A DNA stretch of 64,000 nt. Origin: DASQBT01 sp963782495 (GTDB lineage: Bacteria > Pseudomonadota > Gammaproteobacteria > Burkholderiales > Thiobacillaceae). The notes under the pieces are model-generated. The model saw nothing but the letters and a program-made list of their open reading frames with translations. It was not told the DNA's origin and made no database searches. The DNA lies in the NCBI GenBank assembly GCA_963782495.1, contig CAWAJU010000005.1, forward strand, positions 186,001-250,000. Reading direction: 5' to 3'. Positions 9,080 to 17,653 of the stretch are shown piece by piece. Each line of letters begins with the position of its first letter. Position 1 is the first letter of the stretch. The translations under genes were made by a program, and so were the position numbers.

Positions 9080-9305
9080 AACCGCCACCCTGCGCCGCGG
9101 CGCCACCGATTGTCGCCTCGCGGCCGCCGTAGATATGTTCCTGGATGGCGCGTTGTTCCGGATAGGGTTCTGCTGCCATCTGCGGTTTGGCGAGATTGCC
9201 GCGTTCCCAAGGCTCGACCGCGGTGCAGGCGGAAAGCGCGACGGCGAGGCCAAGGATTAGCGACGCGGGCCCCCGCCGCGGCAATTTCTTATTGTTATTG
9301 TCCAT
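9066..9305 (-). CDS. DUF4266 domain lipoprotein
   Basis: A 79-aa protein starting at the ATG that follows GGGGAG. It has a lipoprotein signal with lipobox LSAC, a short middle part (VEPWERGNLAKPQM), and a glycine/cysteine tail ending GGGCGCY. The size, lipobox and Cys-rich C-terminus fit DUF4266, a small family I associate with DUF3570 barrels, a thioredoxin and ApbE; that is exactly the order here. The two C-terminal cysteines could bind metal or be reduced by the upstream TlpA protein. Function is unknown. Confidence 0.8.
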   Translation of the reverse strand: MDNNNKKLPRRGPASLILGLAVALSACTAVEPWERGNLAKPQMAAEPYPEQRAIQEHIYGGREATIGGAAAQGGGCGCY

Positions 9306-9319
9306 CCTATGCTCCCCGA

Positions 9320-9835
9320 TCAATCGTTGTCAGTCTTCTCCGCCAGGAGTTGTTCCACTTCGCCGCGTATCTGTTCCGCTTCCCCCGCGCGAAATCCGAG
9401 AACCACGCGGCGGATCACGCCTTTGCGGTCAACCAGATACGAGGCCGGCATGGCCTTGACCGCGAAACTCCGCGGGCACTGTCCGCTTGCGTCGGAAGCC
9501 AGCGCAAAGCTGGCCGGGTGTCTGGAGAGAAACCGCTGCGCGTTTTCAATCTGCTCGTCCACGTTGATCCCCACCACCTGCAGGCCGCGCTCGCCAAACT
9601 CCCGGTCCATGTCGTTCAAAAAGGGAAAGGCCTTCGCACACGGGGCACACCAGGAGGCCCAGAAGTCGACGTAGACGACCTTTCCGCGCAACTGGCGCAG
9701 ATCAACTTTCGGCAGGTCTCCCATGGCAGCCAAGTCGCAAAGTGGCGCGGGGCGACCTGTCGCATCGTCCGATGCGCGTGCGAGCGAGGCCAGCGCGATC
9801 AGACTACAGAGGAAAGGCACGGTTAGCTTGTTCAT
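9320..9835 (-). CDS. TlpA-like periplasmic thioredoxin
   Basis: A 171-aa protein with an N-terminal signal peptide (hydrophobic core VPFLCSLIALASLA, then ARA). The thioredoxin fold has FWASWCAPC as active site near residue 60 and the cis-proline region KAMPASYLVD. TlpA/ResA-like proteins reduce disulfides in the periplasm, for example during cytochrome or copper-site maturation. It is first in the operon TlpA - DUF4266 - DUF3570 barrel - ApbE - spermidine synthase-like, 14 nt ahead of the DUF4266 start. The DUF4266 cysteines are a plausible but unproven substrate. Confidence 0.88.
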   Translation of the reverse strand: MNKLTVPFLCSLIALASLARASDDATGRPAPLCDLAAMGDLPKVDLRQLRGKVVYVDFWASWCAPCAKAFPFLNDMDREFGERGLQVVGINVDEQIENAQRFLSRHPASFALASDASGQCPRSFAVKAMPASYLVDRKGVIRRVVLGFRAGEAEQIRGEVEQLLAEKTDND

Positions 9836-9902
9836 GGGACCGGTTGGACACGGATGCTCCCGTAGTTGCGGCGAGCATCCGGTACGCCGTGGCTAGCCAA
9901 AC

Positions 9903-11024
9903 TCACCAGATCCGCGCTGGTTTGCGCCGGCGCCGGGTCGCCATGCCCACCAGACCGAGACCCGCAATCATCATTCCCCATGTTGAGGCTTCCGGCACCG
10001 CCGTCACGGTAAAGCCGCTTATGGAGAACTTGCGCGCGAGCCGATCTGCGCCATAGGCGTTGTTGGCCGCGGTATCCGAGCCCAAGCCGCCCATCGAGTC
10101 ACGCACGTCGTCGAAATAGGCGGCATAGTCGTCAGGATTGGCGCCACCGATGGCCAAGGTATAGACGCCGGGACCAAGTATGCCGCTCCAACTCACCATG
10201 TTGTCCACCACACCATCTGCGCCCAGTACGCCACTCACGTTACCTTGGGAATCCGTCCAAGTTGCGCCGGCCAAGGCATCGGCCACGGAAATTCCCGTGT
10301 AATACATGGTCCCTACGGTGGGACTGTTGTCACCGTTGGCGAACATGTAACTATAGGTCGAGCCGCCGGGGGAGACGCCGTTATTACCCATGGTCACATC
10401 TGCGTTCGTGCGAAACGCACCCCAGCGCGTTCCATTCGCCGCGGCTGTGCCCGCAGCCTGCCCGTTGGCAGTATCTATGGCGGAATTGGTGCCGGAAAAT
10501 GGTGACCAGGGGGCAAAGCCCGGCGAAGACTGAAGCAGGGCGTTCACGTCAGGATCGGCCGCGTAGGCGGGCGTGTCGCCCACACCATCATGCGAAGAGG
10601 GCGGCACGATGCCCGTATACAGGGAAAAGGCCGGATTCAGCGTATCCGGTGTGATGCCGTTGAGCGCCGGATTGGCGTTGCCGGTCACTGTCGAATTGGC
10701 AAGCCCGGCGATGGTGAAGCTGACTTGCGATTGTTGGGTCAACACGAAGTAACGGAACTTCATGTCGTGGCTGTTTCCGTAGGTAACAGGATCCAGGCCG
10801 GTGATATAGCCGGCATTGCTTGATAACGTCATGTTGAAATTCGACGCAGCGCCAAAGGTGTCCGCGCCATAGACATTCCCGGCCGTGCCGGCTGTGCCGA
10901 TAGGATCGACACCACCGGCCTGGATGAACAGCGCGTTGTTGTAGCCCACATGGGCGAAAGACGGCGCGGCCAGAAACAGGCTGGCGACAGCCGCGGAAAG
11001 GGTACGAATCACAGGGTGTTTCAT
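9903..11024 (-). CDS. PEP-CTERM exoprotein with predicted mature N-terminal histidine (paralogue A)
   Basis: A 373-aa protein with RBS GGAGGA. The signal peptide ends PSFA, so cleavage would leave His25 as residue 1 (HVGYNNALF). The C-terminus is a PEP-CTERM sorting signal: VPEAS, a hydrophobic helix, then RRRRK. Between them is a beta-rich, Ser/Thr/Asn/Gly-rich secreted domain. It shares with the next two genes the blocks NSHDMKF...VSFTI (H85) and FSLYTG...SHDG (H144). PEP-CTERM proteins are processed by exosortase and sent to the cell surface or matrix; no exosortase gene is in this window. Function is unknown, and metal binding is inferred from the three shared histidines. Confidence 0.85.
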   Translation of the reverse strand: MKHPVIRTLSAAVASLFLAAPSFAHVGYNNALFIQAGGVDPIGTAGTAGNVYGADTFGAASNFNMTLSSNAGYITGLDPVTYGNSHDMKFRYFVLTQQSQVSFTIAGLANSTVTGNANPALNGITPDTLNPAFSLYTGIVPPSSHDGVGDTPAYAADPDVNALLQSSPGFAPWSPFSGTNSAIDTANGQAAGTAAANGTRWGAFRTNADVTMGNNGVSPGGSTYSYMFANGDNSPTVGTMYYTGISVADALAGATWTDSQGNVSGVLGADGVVDNMVSWSGILGPGVYTLAIGGANPDDYAAYFDDVRDSMGGLGSDTAANNAYGADRLARKFSISGFTVTAVPEASTWGMMIAGLGLVGMATRRRRKPARIW

Positions 11025-11104
11025 TGTTTGCTTCCTCCGTTGTTAATGTTGTACTGCACAGGTTCAAGGTGTTTCCCCGATACCCTCTCTTGTTCTGATG
11101 TTGG

Positions 11105-11932
11105 TCAGCGCATCAGATGACGCTTTCGATTTCTGCGGGCACCCACGCCGCCGACGACCAGCAGCCCAAACGCAAACAGCCATGCCTCTGCCGGCTCCGG
11201 AACTGCAGCCGCAGTCGCACTGAAGCTGATGGTACCGGGCAAGCCGGTCAAGGGGACGTAGGCCGGATTCACGCAGCCACCGCTGTCACAGGCCATGCCT
11301 CCTGCGGCGGCAATTGTGTAGTCGCCGGCCTGAAGAAAATAGTTCAACAGCGATACGGAGTTGCCCCCTGCAGGATCTACATGGGCTAGGTACTCAATCA
11401 CGCTCCAGTCACCTGATTCGTTGCCCATGCTCCAGGTATGCAGGGCATCGAATTGGCCGGCGTAGTTGACGCTTGCGGTATCTCGAAACGGTGAAACTCG
11501 TCCATAGGCATCCATCGAAACGCCGTTGTCGACGGGCGAAGCGATTTTGCCGAAAGGGGGCGTCGCGGCCTTGGGGTTCAGCGGATCGACATTGGTATCG
11601 TCGTGAGCATCGTCGGGCAGCAATCCGCTGTAAAGGCTGAAGGCCGGGTCAAGCGCGCCGGCATTGCCGTTGTCGCTGAAGCTGATGCTGACGAGCGAGG
11701 CTTGATCCAGGTGAAACTTGAAGAAGTCTCCACCCGCCAGTTCATGCGTGTCGCCCAGCGTGGCGGTGGTCCCGGCATACCACCCGAAGTTGGAGAAGGT
11801 CGAACCGTTTACCCCTCCCGGCGACAGGATGGGGTCGCTCAGGTCGATGTAGTTCACATGAGCCAGCGCGGTCTGCGCAAGCCCGAAAAGCAAGACCGCC
11901 GCATTGATTGAAAGTGTGGTATTCGTCTTCAT
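11105..11932 (-). CDS. PEP-CTERM exoprotein with predicted mature N-terminal histidine (paralogue B)
   Basis: A 275-aa protein. The ATG at 11932 has GAGGG upstream and is preferred over an ATG five codons earlier with no site. The signal peptide ends TALA, leaving His25 as mature residue 1 (HVNYIDLSDP). Shared family blocks are GDTHELAGGDFFKFHL (H63, H74), ALDPAFSLYSG, DDAHDD (H110) and WSMGNESGDWSVIEYL. The C-terminus is VPEPAEAW, a hydrophobic helix, then RRNRKRH, a PEP-CTERM signal. A short CDSGGC segment near the end may form a disulfide. It is much closer to paralogue C than to A. Confidence 0.85.
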   Translation of the reverse strand: MKTNTTLSINAAVLLFGLAQTALAHVNYIDLSDPILSPGGVNGSTFSNFGWYAGTTATLGDTHELAGGDFFKFHLDQASLVSISFSDNGNAGALDPAFSLYSGLLPDDAHDDTNVDPLNPKAATPPFGKIASPVDNGVSMDAYGRVSPFRDTASVNYAGQFDALHTWSMGNESGDWSVIEYLAHVDPAGGNSVSLLNYFLQAGDYTIAAAGGMACDSGGCVNPAYVPLTGLPGTISFSATAAAVPEPAEAWLFAFGLLVVGGVGARRNRKRHLMR

Positions 11933-11974
11933 GACAACAGCCCTCATGATTTATCGTTGTCAGTTCGGGTCAGT

Positions 11975-13006
11975 TCAATTGGAGGCTTTCCACCGACGGC
12001 GCATTGCCATCCCCAGGACAGCCAAGCCCGCCGCAAACATTCCCGCCGCGCTCGGCTCCGGGACCGCTACCGCAGTCGCGCTGAAGATCAGGGTGCCGCC
12101 CAGATTGGTGACTGCGCCATAGGGCGAGCTCGTATCGGCCGAACGGTTGGTAGCGTAGCTGGCCGCCTGGGCATTGCCACTGAAGGCGATGATGTAGTCA
12201 CCCGCCGGCAGGAAGTAGCCGAGCAAGTCGTTAGAATTCGCGTTACCACTCCAGTCGCCGGATGGGTTGAAATAACCGGTTGCCGATGTGAGGTATTCCA
12301 CCGCACTCCAGTCTCCCGCCGCATTGCCCATGCTCCAGCTGCCCACGGCGTTGAACTGGCCGTAATAGGTTCCGCTGTTAGTCAAGGTATTGCGGTAGGC
12401 CGACGTGATGCCCTGCGAATCCACGACAGCGCCAGTGTCCTTGGAATTCTGTACCTTGTTGAAAGGTGGAGTGGCGGTGACCGGATTGAGTGGATCAATG
12501 GGCACGCCGTCGTGGGCCTGATACACCGCCGAACCCTTGTAAAGCGAGAAAGAGGGATTGAGACCGTAGCCTGTCCCGACCTGGTCATCCGTGAAGGTGA
12601 TGCTGACGATCGAGTCCTGGCCTAGATGAAAGTTGGCGAAATCCACCTTGTGGCTGTCGCCCAACAGGTTGGCGCCGCCGTTCGGATTGCTGCGCAGCCC
12701 GTCAGTCCAGCCCGAACTGTCCAGGTTGACCACATGCACACTCTTGCTCCAAGTCCCAGAAGCATAGGTTCCGCCCAGGTCGGCCCAAGTCTCGCCCGAG
12801 GTGATGGACGACTGATAGGTTGAATTCCAGTACGCTGGATTGCTGATGGGCAGGTCGTTTCCGACCAAGGCCTTGCCAGCCGCAGTCAGGTCGCTGATTT
12901 GCTGTCCCTGGTTCAGATCGTAATATTCGACGTGCGCAAATGCGGGTGTTGACACGGCAAGCGCTAAACTTGCAATGGTCAAGACACGGGTATATGTCCG
13001 GCACAT
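11975..13006 (-). CDS. PEP-CTERM exoprotein with predicted mature N-terminal histidine (paralogue C)
   Basis: A 343-aa protein with a strong RBS (AGGAGGAG). The signal peptide ends PAFA, again placing His25 at the mature N-terminus (HVEYYDLNQG). It shares with paralogue B the blocks GDSHKVDFANFHL (H119, H127), PSFSLYKG, AHDGVPIDPLNP (H165), TPPFNKV and WSMGNAAGDWSAVEYL. It differs by an insertion of about 50 residues after the N-terminus. The C-terminus is VPEPSAAG, a hydrophobic helix, then RRRWK. It is the first gene of the probable three-gene operon, with an AT-rich promoter-like region at 13025-13070. Confidence 0.85.
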   Translation of the reverse strand: MCRTYTRVLTIASLALAVSTPAFAHVEYYDLNQGQQISDLTAAGKALVGNDLPISNPAYWNSTYQSSITSGETWADLGGTYASGTWSKSVHVVNLDSSGWTDGLRSNPNGGANLLGDSHKVDFANFHLGQDSIVSITFTDDQVGTGYGLNPSFSLYKGSAVYQAHDGVPIDPLNPVTATPPFNKVQNSKDTGAVVDSQGITSAYRNTLTNSGTYYGQFNAVGSWSMGNAAGDWSAVEYLTSATGYFNPSGDWSGNANSNDLLGYFLPAGDYIIAFSGNAQAASYATNRSADTSSPYGAVTNLGGTLIFSATAVAVPEPSAAGMFAAGLAVLGMAMRRRWKASN

Positions 13007-13216
13007 TTGACTCTCCTCCTGGTGTTTGCGTTATAAAACTATTTATATGTATTCAATTATTTTTTGTTCTTGTGCGCCGCTCTTCTGAGCCCACAAGGCC
13101 CACAGGCGCTTGCGATACGGCTTTTGGCATGCTCTCTTCAATGACACGGAGCCAAGTCAGAAAGAAGATTGCGCATAAGACGCTCTAATACTGTAAGGCC
13201 GAACGTGAGTTGTAAA

Positions 13217-13233
13217 TGTGACATAGTGTCGCA
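13217..13233. promoter_or_regulatory. 17-bp palindromic operator candidate, site 1
   Basis: TGTGACATAGTGTCGCA fits the imperfect palindrome TGYGACANNNTGTCRCA. It lies about 210 nt upstream of paralogue C, between the two divergent operons. The regulator is unknown; the half-site resembles boxes of CusR/CopR-type metal response regulators, but the spacing differs. Confidence 0.45.
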
Positions 13234-13621
13234 GGGACCAGATCTCACTGCTTGCTTGGTGCTTTGTGCGGATGAAGGTGCGCTTGATGGTTGTTTGAAC
13301 AACGTGCCGTCCCCAATGATCAATGGCCGCGTTGCGGATGACGCATTGCAACCACACCATGTGGAATCGGCATCGACCTCCATTTGGCCAAACCAAGGGG
13401 GCGTGGCACAGCAGCAGGCGGTTCGCTTCGGCCCACAATACATGGAACAAGCTGTCCAAATGAAATAGGGCATGGACACGACGTAGTGGCGCCAGCATGC
13501 TCATGGCATCTGATTCGCAAAGAATCGCTCACTACCAAAGACAGCACAACAATCGCAAGCCCGCATTCCGAGACTGACGCTGAACTCACGACACAGTTGG
13601 CTGAAGGTGGAGCCACTGTCC

Positions 13622-13638
13622 TGCGACGATTTGTCACA
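13622..13638. promoter_or_regulatory. 17-bp palindromic operator candidate, site 2
   Basis: TGCGACGATTTGTCACA is the same palindrome in the opposite orientation, about 50 nt ahead of the BNR gene start. The stretch CGACRATTTGTCACAYTCCC is shared with site 3 upstream of the second TonB receptor, with only two variable positions in 20. Confidence 0.5.
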
Positions 13639-13686
13639 TTCCCCCGTCGTTGACTTGGGGCTAGCATGGGTTCATCGGGGGAGAAG

Positions 13687-14871
13687 ATGGTTTATACAAT
13701 AATAATTGCATGCGGCTGGCTCACGCTTGTCGCCAGTGCGATGGCCGCATCTGGCCAGGCGGCGGAAAGCGCAGTCACTCACATGACCATGAAGCATGGA
13801 TCGGCGCTCGCCATTGGGGTGACGCTCGATACCAAAGGCCAACTCTGGCTCGCGCGCATGGACAAGCAGACACTCTGGGTCTCCCATTCCGCCGATTTCG
13901 CCCAGCACTTCTCCACCCCTGTTGCCGTCAATGCAGAACCTGAGGCAATCGCCGCGGAAAACGAAAATCGGCCCAAGATCCTGGTCGGTCGTGACGGCAC
14001 CATCCACCTTACCTGGACGCGTCTGCTGCCCCGGCCTTATACCGGAGAGATTCGCTACGCGCGCTCCACCGATGGTGGCCATTCATTTTCCCTGCCTATC
14101 ACGGTCAACGATGACAAGCGTCTCACCAGCCACCGCTTTGATTCCCTGAGTTCGGATGGGCGCGGCAAGCTCGCCATCGTCTGGCTGGATGGCCGCGAGC
14201 GGGATGCGGCGAAGGAAAAGGGCGAAGCGTTTGACGGCGTGTCTATCTATACAGCCCGTTCCGACGACAACGGCGTCACATTCCAATCCAACAAGAAGAT
14301 CAGCGACCATACCTGCGAGTGCTGCCGAACCGCCTTAACCTGGTCCACCACCGGCCCGGTGGCCCTGTGGCGCAATCTGTATGGCACCAACACGCGCGAC
14401 TTTGCGATGAGCGCGTTGGACACCGGCAAGCTACAACGCGTCGCCGATGACGAGTGGAATATCGACGCCTGCCCGCATCATGGCGGTTCGATCGCAACCG
14501 GCGCGGGCAATGCCCTGCATGTGGTTTGGTACACCAGTGGCAAGAACCGCCAGGGCCTGTTTTACCGGCGCCTGCAAGGTAGCGAATCCACGCCGCCCAT
14601 GGCCTTTGGCAATCCTCAGGCGCAGGCCGGGCATGCCACGCTGGCAGCCGAGGGCAAGACCGTTCTACTCGCCTGGCGCGAATTTGACGGCAATGCTTAT
14701 GGCGCGTGGACGATGTTGTCGAGCGACGGTGGCACGTCGTGGGGCCAACCCCATCGCATCGCCAGTACCGACGATGCGGCCGATTACCCCATTCCTTTGC
14801 TCTACAAGCAGCAGGCCCGCGTGGTGTGGAACACCATGCATGATGGACTGCGCGTGCTGGGGGTGGAGTGA
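13687..14871 (+). CDS. Secreted BNR/sialidase-type beta-propeller protein with Cys/His motifs
   Basis: A 394-aa protein; the ATG at 13687 follows GGGGGAG and begins a clean signal peptide (IIIACGWLTLVASAMA). BNR/Asp-box repeats STDGGHSF, SDDNGVTF and SSDGGTSW indicate a sialidase-like propeller. Two unusual motifs, HTCECCR (about residues 208-214) and DACPHHGG (about 261-267), could form a metal or redox site. True sialidase chemistry is doubtful because I see no clear arginine triad. Its stop overlaps the next gene (TGATG), a TlpA-like thioredoxin, which suggests that its cysteines are kept reduced or loaded in the periplasm. Confidence 0.75.
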   Translation: MVYTIIIACGWLTLVASAMAASGQAAESAVTHMTMKHGSALAIGVTLDTKGQLWLARMDKQTLWVSHSADFAQHFSTPVAVNAEPEAIAAENENRPKILVGRDGTIHLTWTRLLPRPYTGEIRYARSTDGGHSFSLPITVNDDKRLTSHRFDSLSSDGRGKLAIVWLDGRERDAAKEKGEAFDGVSIYTARSDDNGVTFQSNKKISDHTCECCRTALTWSTTGPVALWRNLYGTNTRDFAMSALDTGKLQRVADDEWNIDACPHHGGSIATGAGNALHVVWYTSGKNRQGLFYRRLQGSESTPPMAFGNPQAQAGHATLAAEGKTVLLAWREFDGNAYGAWTMLSSDGGTSWGQPHRIASTDDAADYPIPLLYKQQARVVWNTMHDGLRVLGVE

Positions 14872-15347
14872 TGATGCGCGCACTCTGGCTGCTCCTTCTC
14901 GCACTGATCTGTCATGTTGCCAACGCCATGGAGCCTGCGCCTTTCAATGCCGGCAGCCTGGCCAGAATCCAGGCCCGCCACGCAGGCAAGCCCTTCATCC
15001 TGAGCCTGTGGTCGGTCAACTGGTGCGGCCACTGCATCACCGAACTGACCATGCTTGGAGAACTGGCCAAGTCCGAAAAGCATCTGCCCGTGGTGCTGGT
15101 CTCGGTCGACAGTCCAGAGTTCGCCGAGCCGATTCAAGAAACGCTGCAGCGCCTCGGGCTGGCAGACATGGAGTCCTGGGTGTTCGACGACCCGATCCCG
15201 GAACGCCTGCGTGCCGCCATCGACCCGTCCTGGCAGGGCGAATTGCCTCGCACCTATCTGTATGACCCGGCGCATACGCGGCAAGCCATCGCCGGAGAAC
15301 TCGACAAGAAGAAGCTGAAAGCCTGGCTCGATCAGCACAGGCGCTGA
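14871..15347 (+). CDS. TlpA-like thioredoxin-fold periplasmic protein
   Basis: A 158-aa protein with a signal peptide (LWLLLLALICHVANA) and active site SVNWCGHC near residue 50. The late segment GELPRTYLYDP supplies the cis-proline region. The start is the ATG that overlaps the BNR stop; an ATG one codon later is equally possible. WCGHC is a thioredoxin/PDI-like active-site pair. Placed between the Cys-rich BNR protein and a TonB receptor, it probably serves the BNR protein. Confidence 0.83.
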   Translation: MMRALWLLLLALICHVANAMEPAPFNAGSLARIQARHAGKPFILSLWSVNWCGHCITELTMLGELAKSEKHLPVVLVSVDSPEFAEPIQETLQRLGLADMESWVFDDPIPERLRAAIDPSWQGELPRTYLYDPAHTRQAIAGELDKKKLKAWLDQHRR

Positions 15348-15388
15348 ATCAGTTCGATCCCAACAACAACAATATTCTCGGAGGAGCC

Positions 15389-17653
15389 ATGAAACTAAAA
15401 CCACTTGTACTCGCACTTGCCGCCCTGGGCGCCCACTCGGCGTGGGCGGATGAGCAGGCGCTGCCGGAAATGACCGTCAGTCAGACGCGTTCCGCCGTCG
15501 TCGCCAACAATCCCTCACCCTCGGCCGAGGTGACGCAGGAACAGATCCGCGAGATCAACGTCATCAACGTTGAGGACTCGCTGAAATACACGCCCAGCAT
15601 TTTTATCCGCAAACGCTATGTCGGCGACCGCAACGGCATCATCGCCAGCCGCACCGCCGGCAGCCTGCAAAGCGCTTGGTCGCTGGTCTACGCCGATGGT
15701 CTGCTGCTGTCCAACCTGCTGGGCAATTCCTATAACTTCCCGCCGCGCTGGAACATTGTCGGCAGTGAAGAAATCGAGAACATGGAAGTCCTGTACGGAC
15801 CCTTCTCAGCCCTGCTGCCCGGCAACTCGGCGGGTGCCACGATCCTGATCACCACGCATACGCCGCAGCAGTTCGAAGCCCACGGTCGGGTGCAGGGTTG
15901 GACCCAGGATTTCAAACACTACGGCACCGACGATACCTACCGGGGCCACCAGGAACAGGCCGAATTGGGCGCGCGGGTGCATGACTTGAGCTGGTCCTTC
16001 CTGTTCAATCATTTGGATACCCACTCGCAGCCGATCAACTTCGCCACCGCCGCCGTACCGGGGAGCACCAGCGCTGCGGGCACCCCCGTCACTGGCGGAG
16101 TCGCTTTCAACGACCCGAAGAACACGCCGAGCACGATGTTCGGTGCCACCAGCATGGACCACACGGTGCAGGACACCGCCAAGATACGACTGGCGTACGA
16201 CTTCAGCCCCGATACCCACGCCGCGTTGACCTATGCCTTCTGGCAGAACGACAGCTTCAACGATACCAATACCTATCTGCATGATGCGTCCGGCAATCCG
16301 ATCTGGAGCGGCAGCGTCAATATCGCCAATCACAACTACAACGTCAGCACCAGTGCGCTGGCACCCTCCGACAGCAACACGGAAAACCATCTGCTGGGTC
16401 TGAGCCTGGACAGCCGGCTGGCACCGGACTGGTCGATCGAGTTGAGCGCGTCCGACTACACCACGCCCAAGGACATCACCCGCACGCCGACCGCTGCCGT
16501 GGCCGGCGGGCTCGGGCAGCCCGGTTCCGCCGGTGGTGCAGGCACCATCACAAGCGGCCAGGACACCGGCTGGAAGACGTTTGACGCCAAGGCCACATGG
16601 AAACCGGATCAGGGCAAAGACAATCACGCCGTCACCTTTGGCTACCACTTTGACCATTACACCTACAGCAGCCTCAAATACACTGCGTCCAACTGGAAGG
16701 ACGACGACAGCATCGGCGCGACGCCGACCGGCGCAGCCCTGGGTGACACCCGCACCGACGCATTGTTCGCACAGGATGCCTGGAAGTTCGACCCGCGCTG
16801 GACCCTCACCCTGGGCTGGCGCAGCGAACGCTGGCAGGCCTACAACGGATTCATCAGCGGCTATGCCCCGATCGCCGGCCGCGACGACACGTTTCACTCG
16901 CCCAAGCTCTCGCTTGCCTGGCAGGCTGCGAGCGACTGGCTGATCCGGGGTTCGGTCGCGCGCGCCTATCGCATGCCCACGGTCACGGAATTGTTCCAGA
17001 CGGAGAAGACGCCGAGCGGAACAATCATCAGCGACCCCGACCTCAAGCCGGAGAAAATCCTGGCGACCGACCTGACCGCCGAACATGCGATCAAGGACGG
17101 CAATGTGCGCCTGTCGCTGTTCGACCAGCACACTGATAATTTCCTCGCCAGTCAAACCTCCGGCACGGGTGCAAGCAGTGTCACCAGCGTCCAGAACATC
17201 GGCCGCACCCGCATCACCGGTGCGGAAGCGGTGTATGAAGCCTACGACATCGTGCTGCCCGGCCTCGACTTCAATGGCAGCCTGACCTATGCCGACTCGG
17301 AAGTCCTTTCCGATCCAGGCAACCCGGGTATCGTCGGTAAGAAGGTGCCCCGGATTCCAGACTGGCGCGCGTCGGCCTTTGCCACCTATCGTTTCGATGA
17401 GCATTGGTCCGGCTCAGTCGGCTTGCTCTACAGCGGCCTGCAGTTCGGCAATCTGGACAACTCGGATACCAACCACAATGACACCGGTAGCCTCAGCAAG
17501 TACACTACCGTCGATCTGCGGGTCGGCTATCGGTTTAACAAGTTGGTGCGGGCGTCGCTCGGCGTCGACAACCTGACCAATGAAACGTATTTCATCGGGC
17601 CGCATCCGTTCCCGCAGCGTACCTTCAGCGCCGAACTGCGTGTGGATTACTGA
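15389..17653 (+). CDS. TonB-dependent outer-membrane receptor
   Basis: A 754-aa protein with a strong RBS (GGAGGAG) and signal peptide ending HSAWA. The TonB box region is LPEMTVSQTR. The plug domain is about residues 45-160, with the typical YGPFSALLPGNSAGATILITT ending its last strands. A 22-strand-type barrel follows, ending in FSAELRVDY. The receptor imports a ligand too large for porins. The ligand is unknown; metal complexes are suggested by context only. Its stop overlaps tonB (TGATG), so receptor and energiser are co-translated. Confidence 0.9.
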   Translation: MKLKPLVLALAALGAHSAWADEQALPEMTVSQTRSAVVANNPSPSAEVTQEQIREINVINVEDSLKYTPSIFIRKRYVGDRNGIIASRTAGSLQSAWSLVYADGLLLSNLLGNSYNFPPRWNIVGSEEIENMEVLYGPFSALLPGNSAGATILITTHTPQQFEAHGRVQGWTQDFKHYGTDDTYRGHQEQAELGARVHDLSWSFLFNHLDTHSQPINFATAAVPGSTSAAGTPVTGGVAFNDPKNTPSTMFGATSMDHTVQDTAKIRLAYDFSPDTHAALTYAFWQNDSFNDTNTYLHDASGNPIWSGSVNIANHNYNVSTSALAPSDSNTENHLLGLSLDSRLAPDWSIELSASDYTTPKDITRTPTAAVAGGLGQPGSAGGAGTITSGQDTGWKTFDAKATWKPDQGKDNHAVTFGYHFDHYTYSSLKYTASNWKDDDSIGATPTGAALGDTRTDALFAQDAWKFDPRWTLTLGWRSERWQAYNGFISGYAPIAGRDDTFHSPKLSLAWQAASDWLIRGSVARAYRMPTVTELFQTEKTPSGTIISDPDLKPEKILATDLTAEHAIKDGNVRLSLFDQHTDNFLASQTSGTGASSVTSVQNIGRTRITGAEAVYEAYDIVLPGLDFNGSLTYADSEVLSDPGNPGIVGKKVPRIPDWRASAFATYRFDEHWSGSVGLLYSGLQFGNLDNSDTNHNDTGSLSKYTTVDLRVGYRFNKLVRASLGVDNLTNETYFIGPHPFPQRTFSAELRVDY

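Larger units (their letters stand above)
13007..13686. other. Long intergenic region between divergent operons
   Basis: About 680 nt separate the PEP-CTERM operon (minus) from the BNR operon (plus). It is AT-rich near 13025-13070. On the minus strand TTGAAT, 15 nt, TATAAC could be a weak promoter for the PEP-CTERM genes. Two copies of the palindromic operator described separately lie here. Short frames on both strands show no recognisable domain or ribosome-binding site, so I call no gene. Confidence 0.5.

Noticed and set aside
9079..9253. N-terminal extension of the double-barrel protein up to 9253
   Set aside because: It would read through most of the DUF4266 gene in another frame; the segment is Arg/Pro-rich and resembles no signal sequence.
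13217..13233. Operator site 1 as a CRP/Vfr site (TGTGA-N6-TCACA)
   Set aside because: The spacer between half-sites is 7, not 6, and the conserved core extends to GACA/TGTC, which does not fit CRP.
13138..13667. Short open frames on both strands in the 13-kb intergenic region, considered as a degraded transposase
   Set aside because: No transposase motif, no terminal repeats and no ribosome sites could be found.
15806..17404. A 532-codon open frame antisense to the first TonB receptor
   Set aside because: Lies fully inside a convincing receptor gene and looks like compositional shadow.
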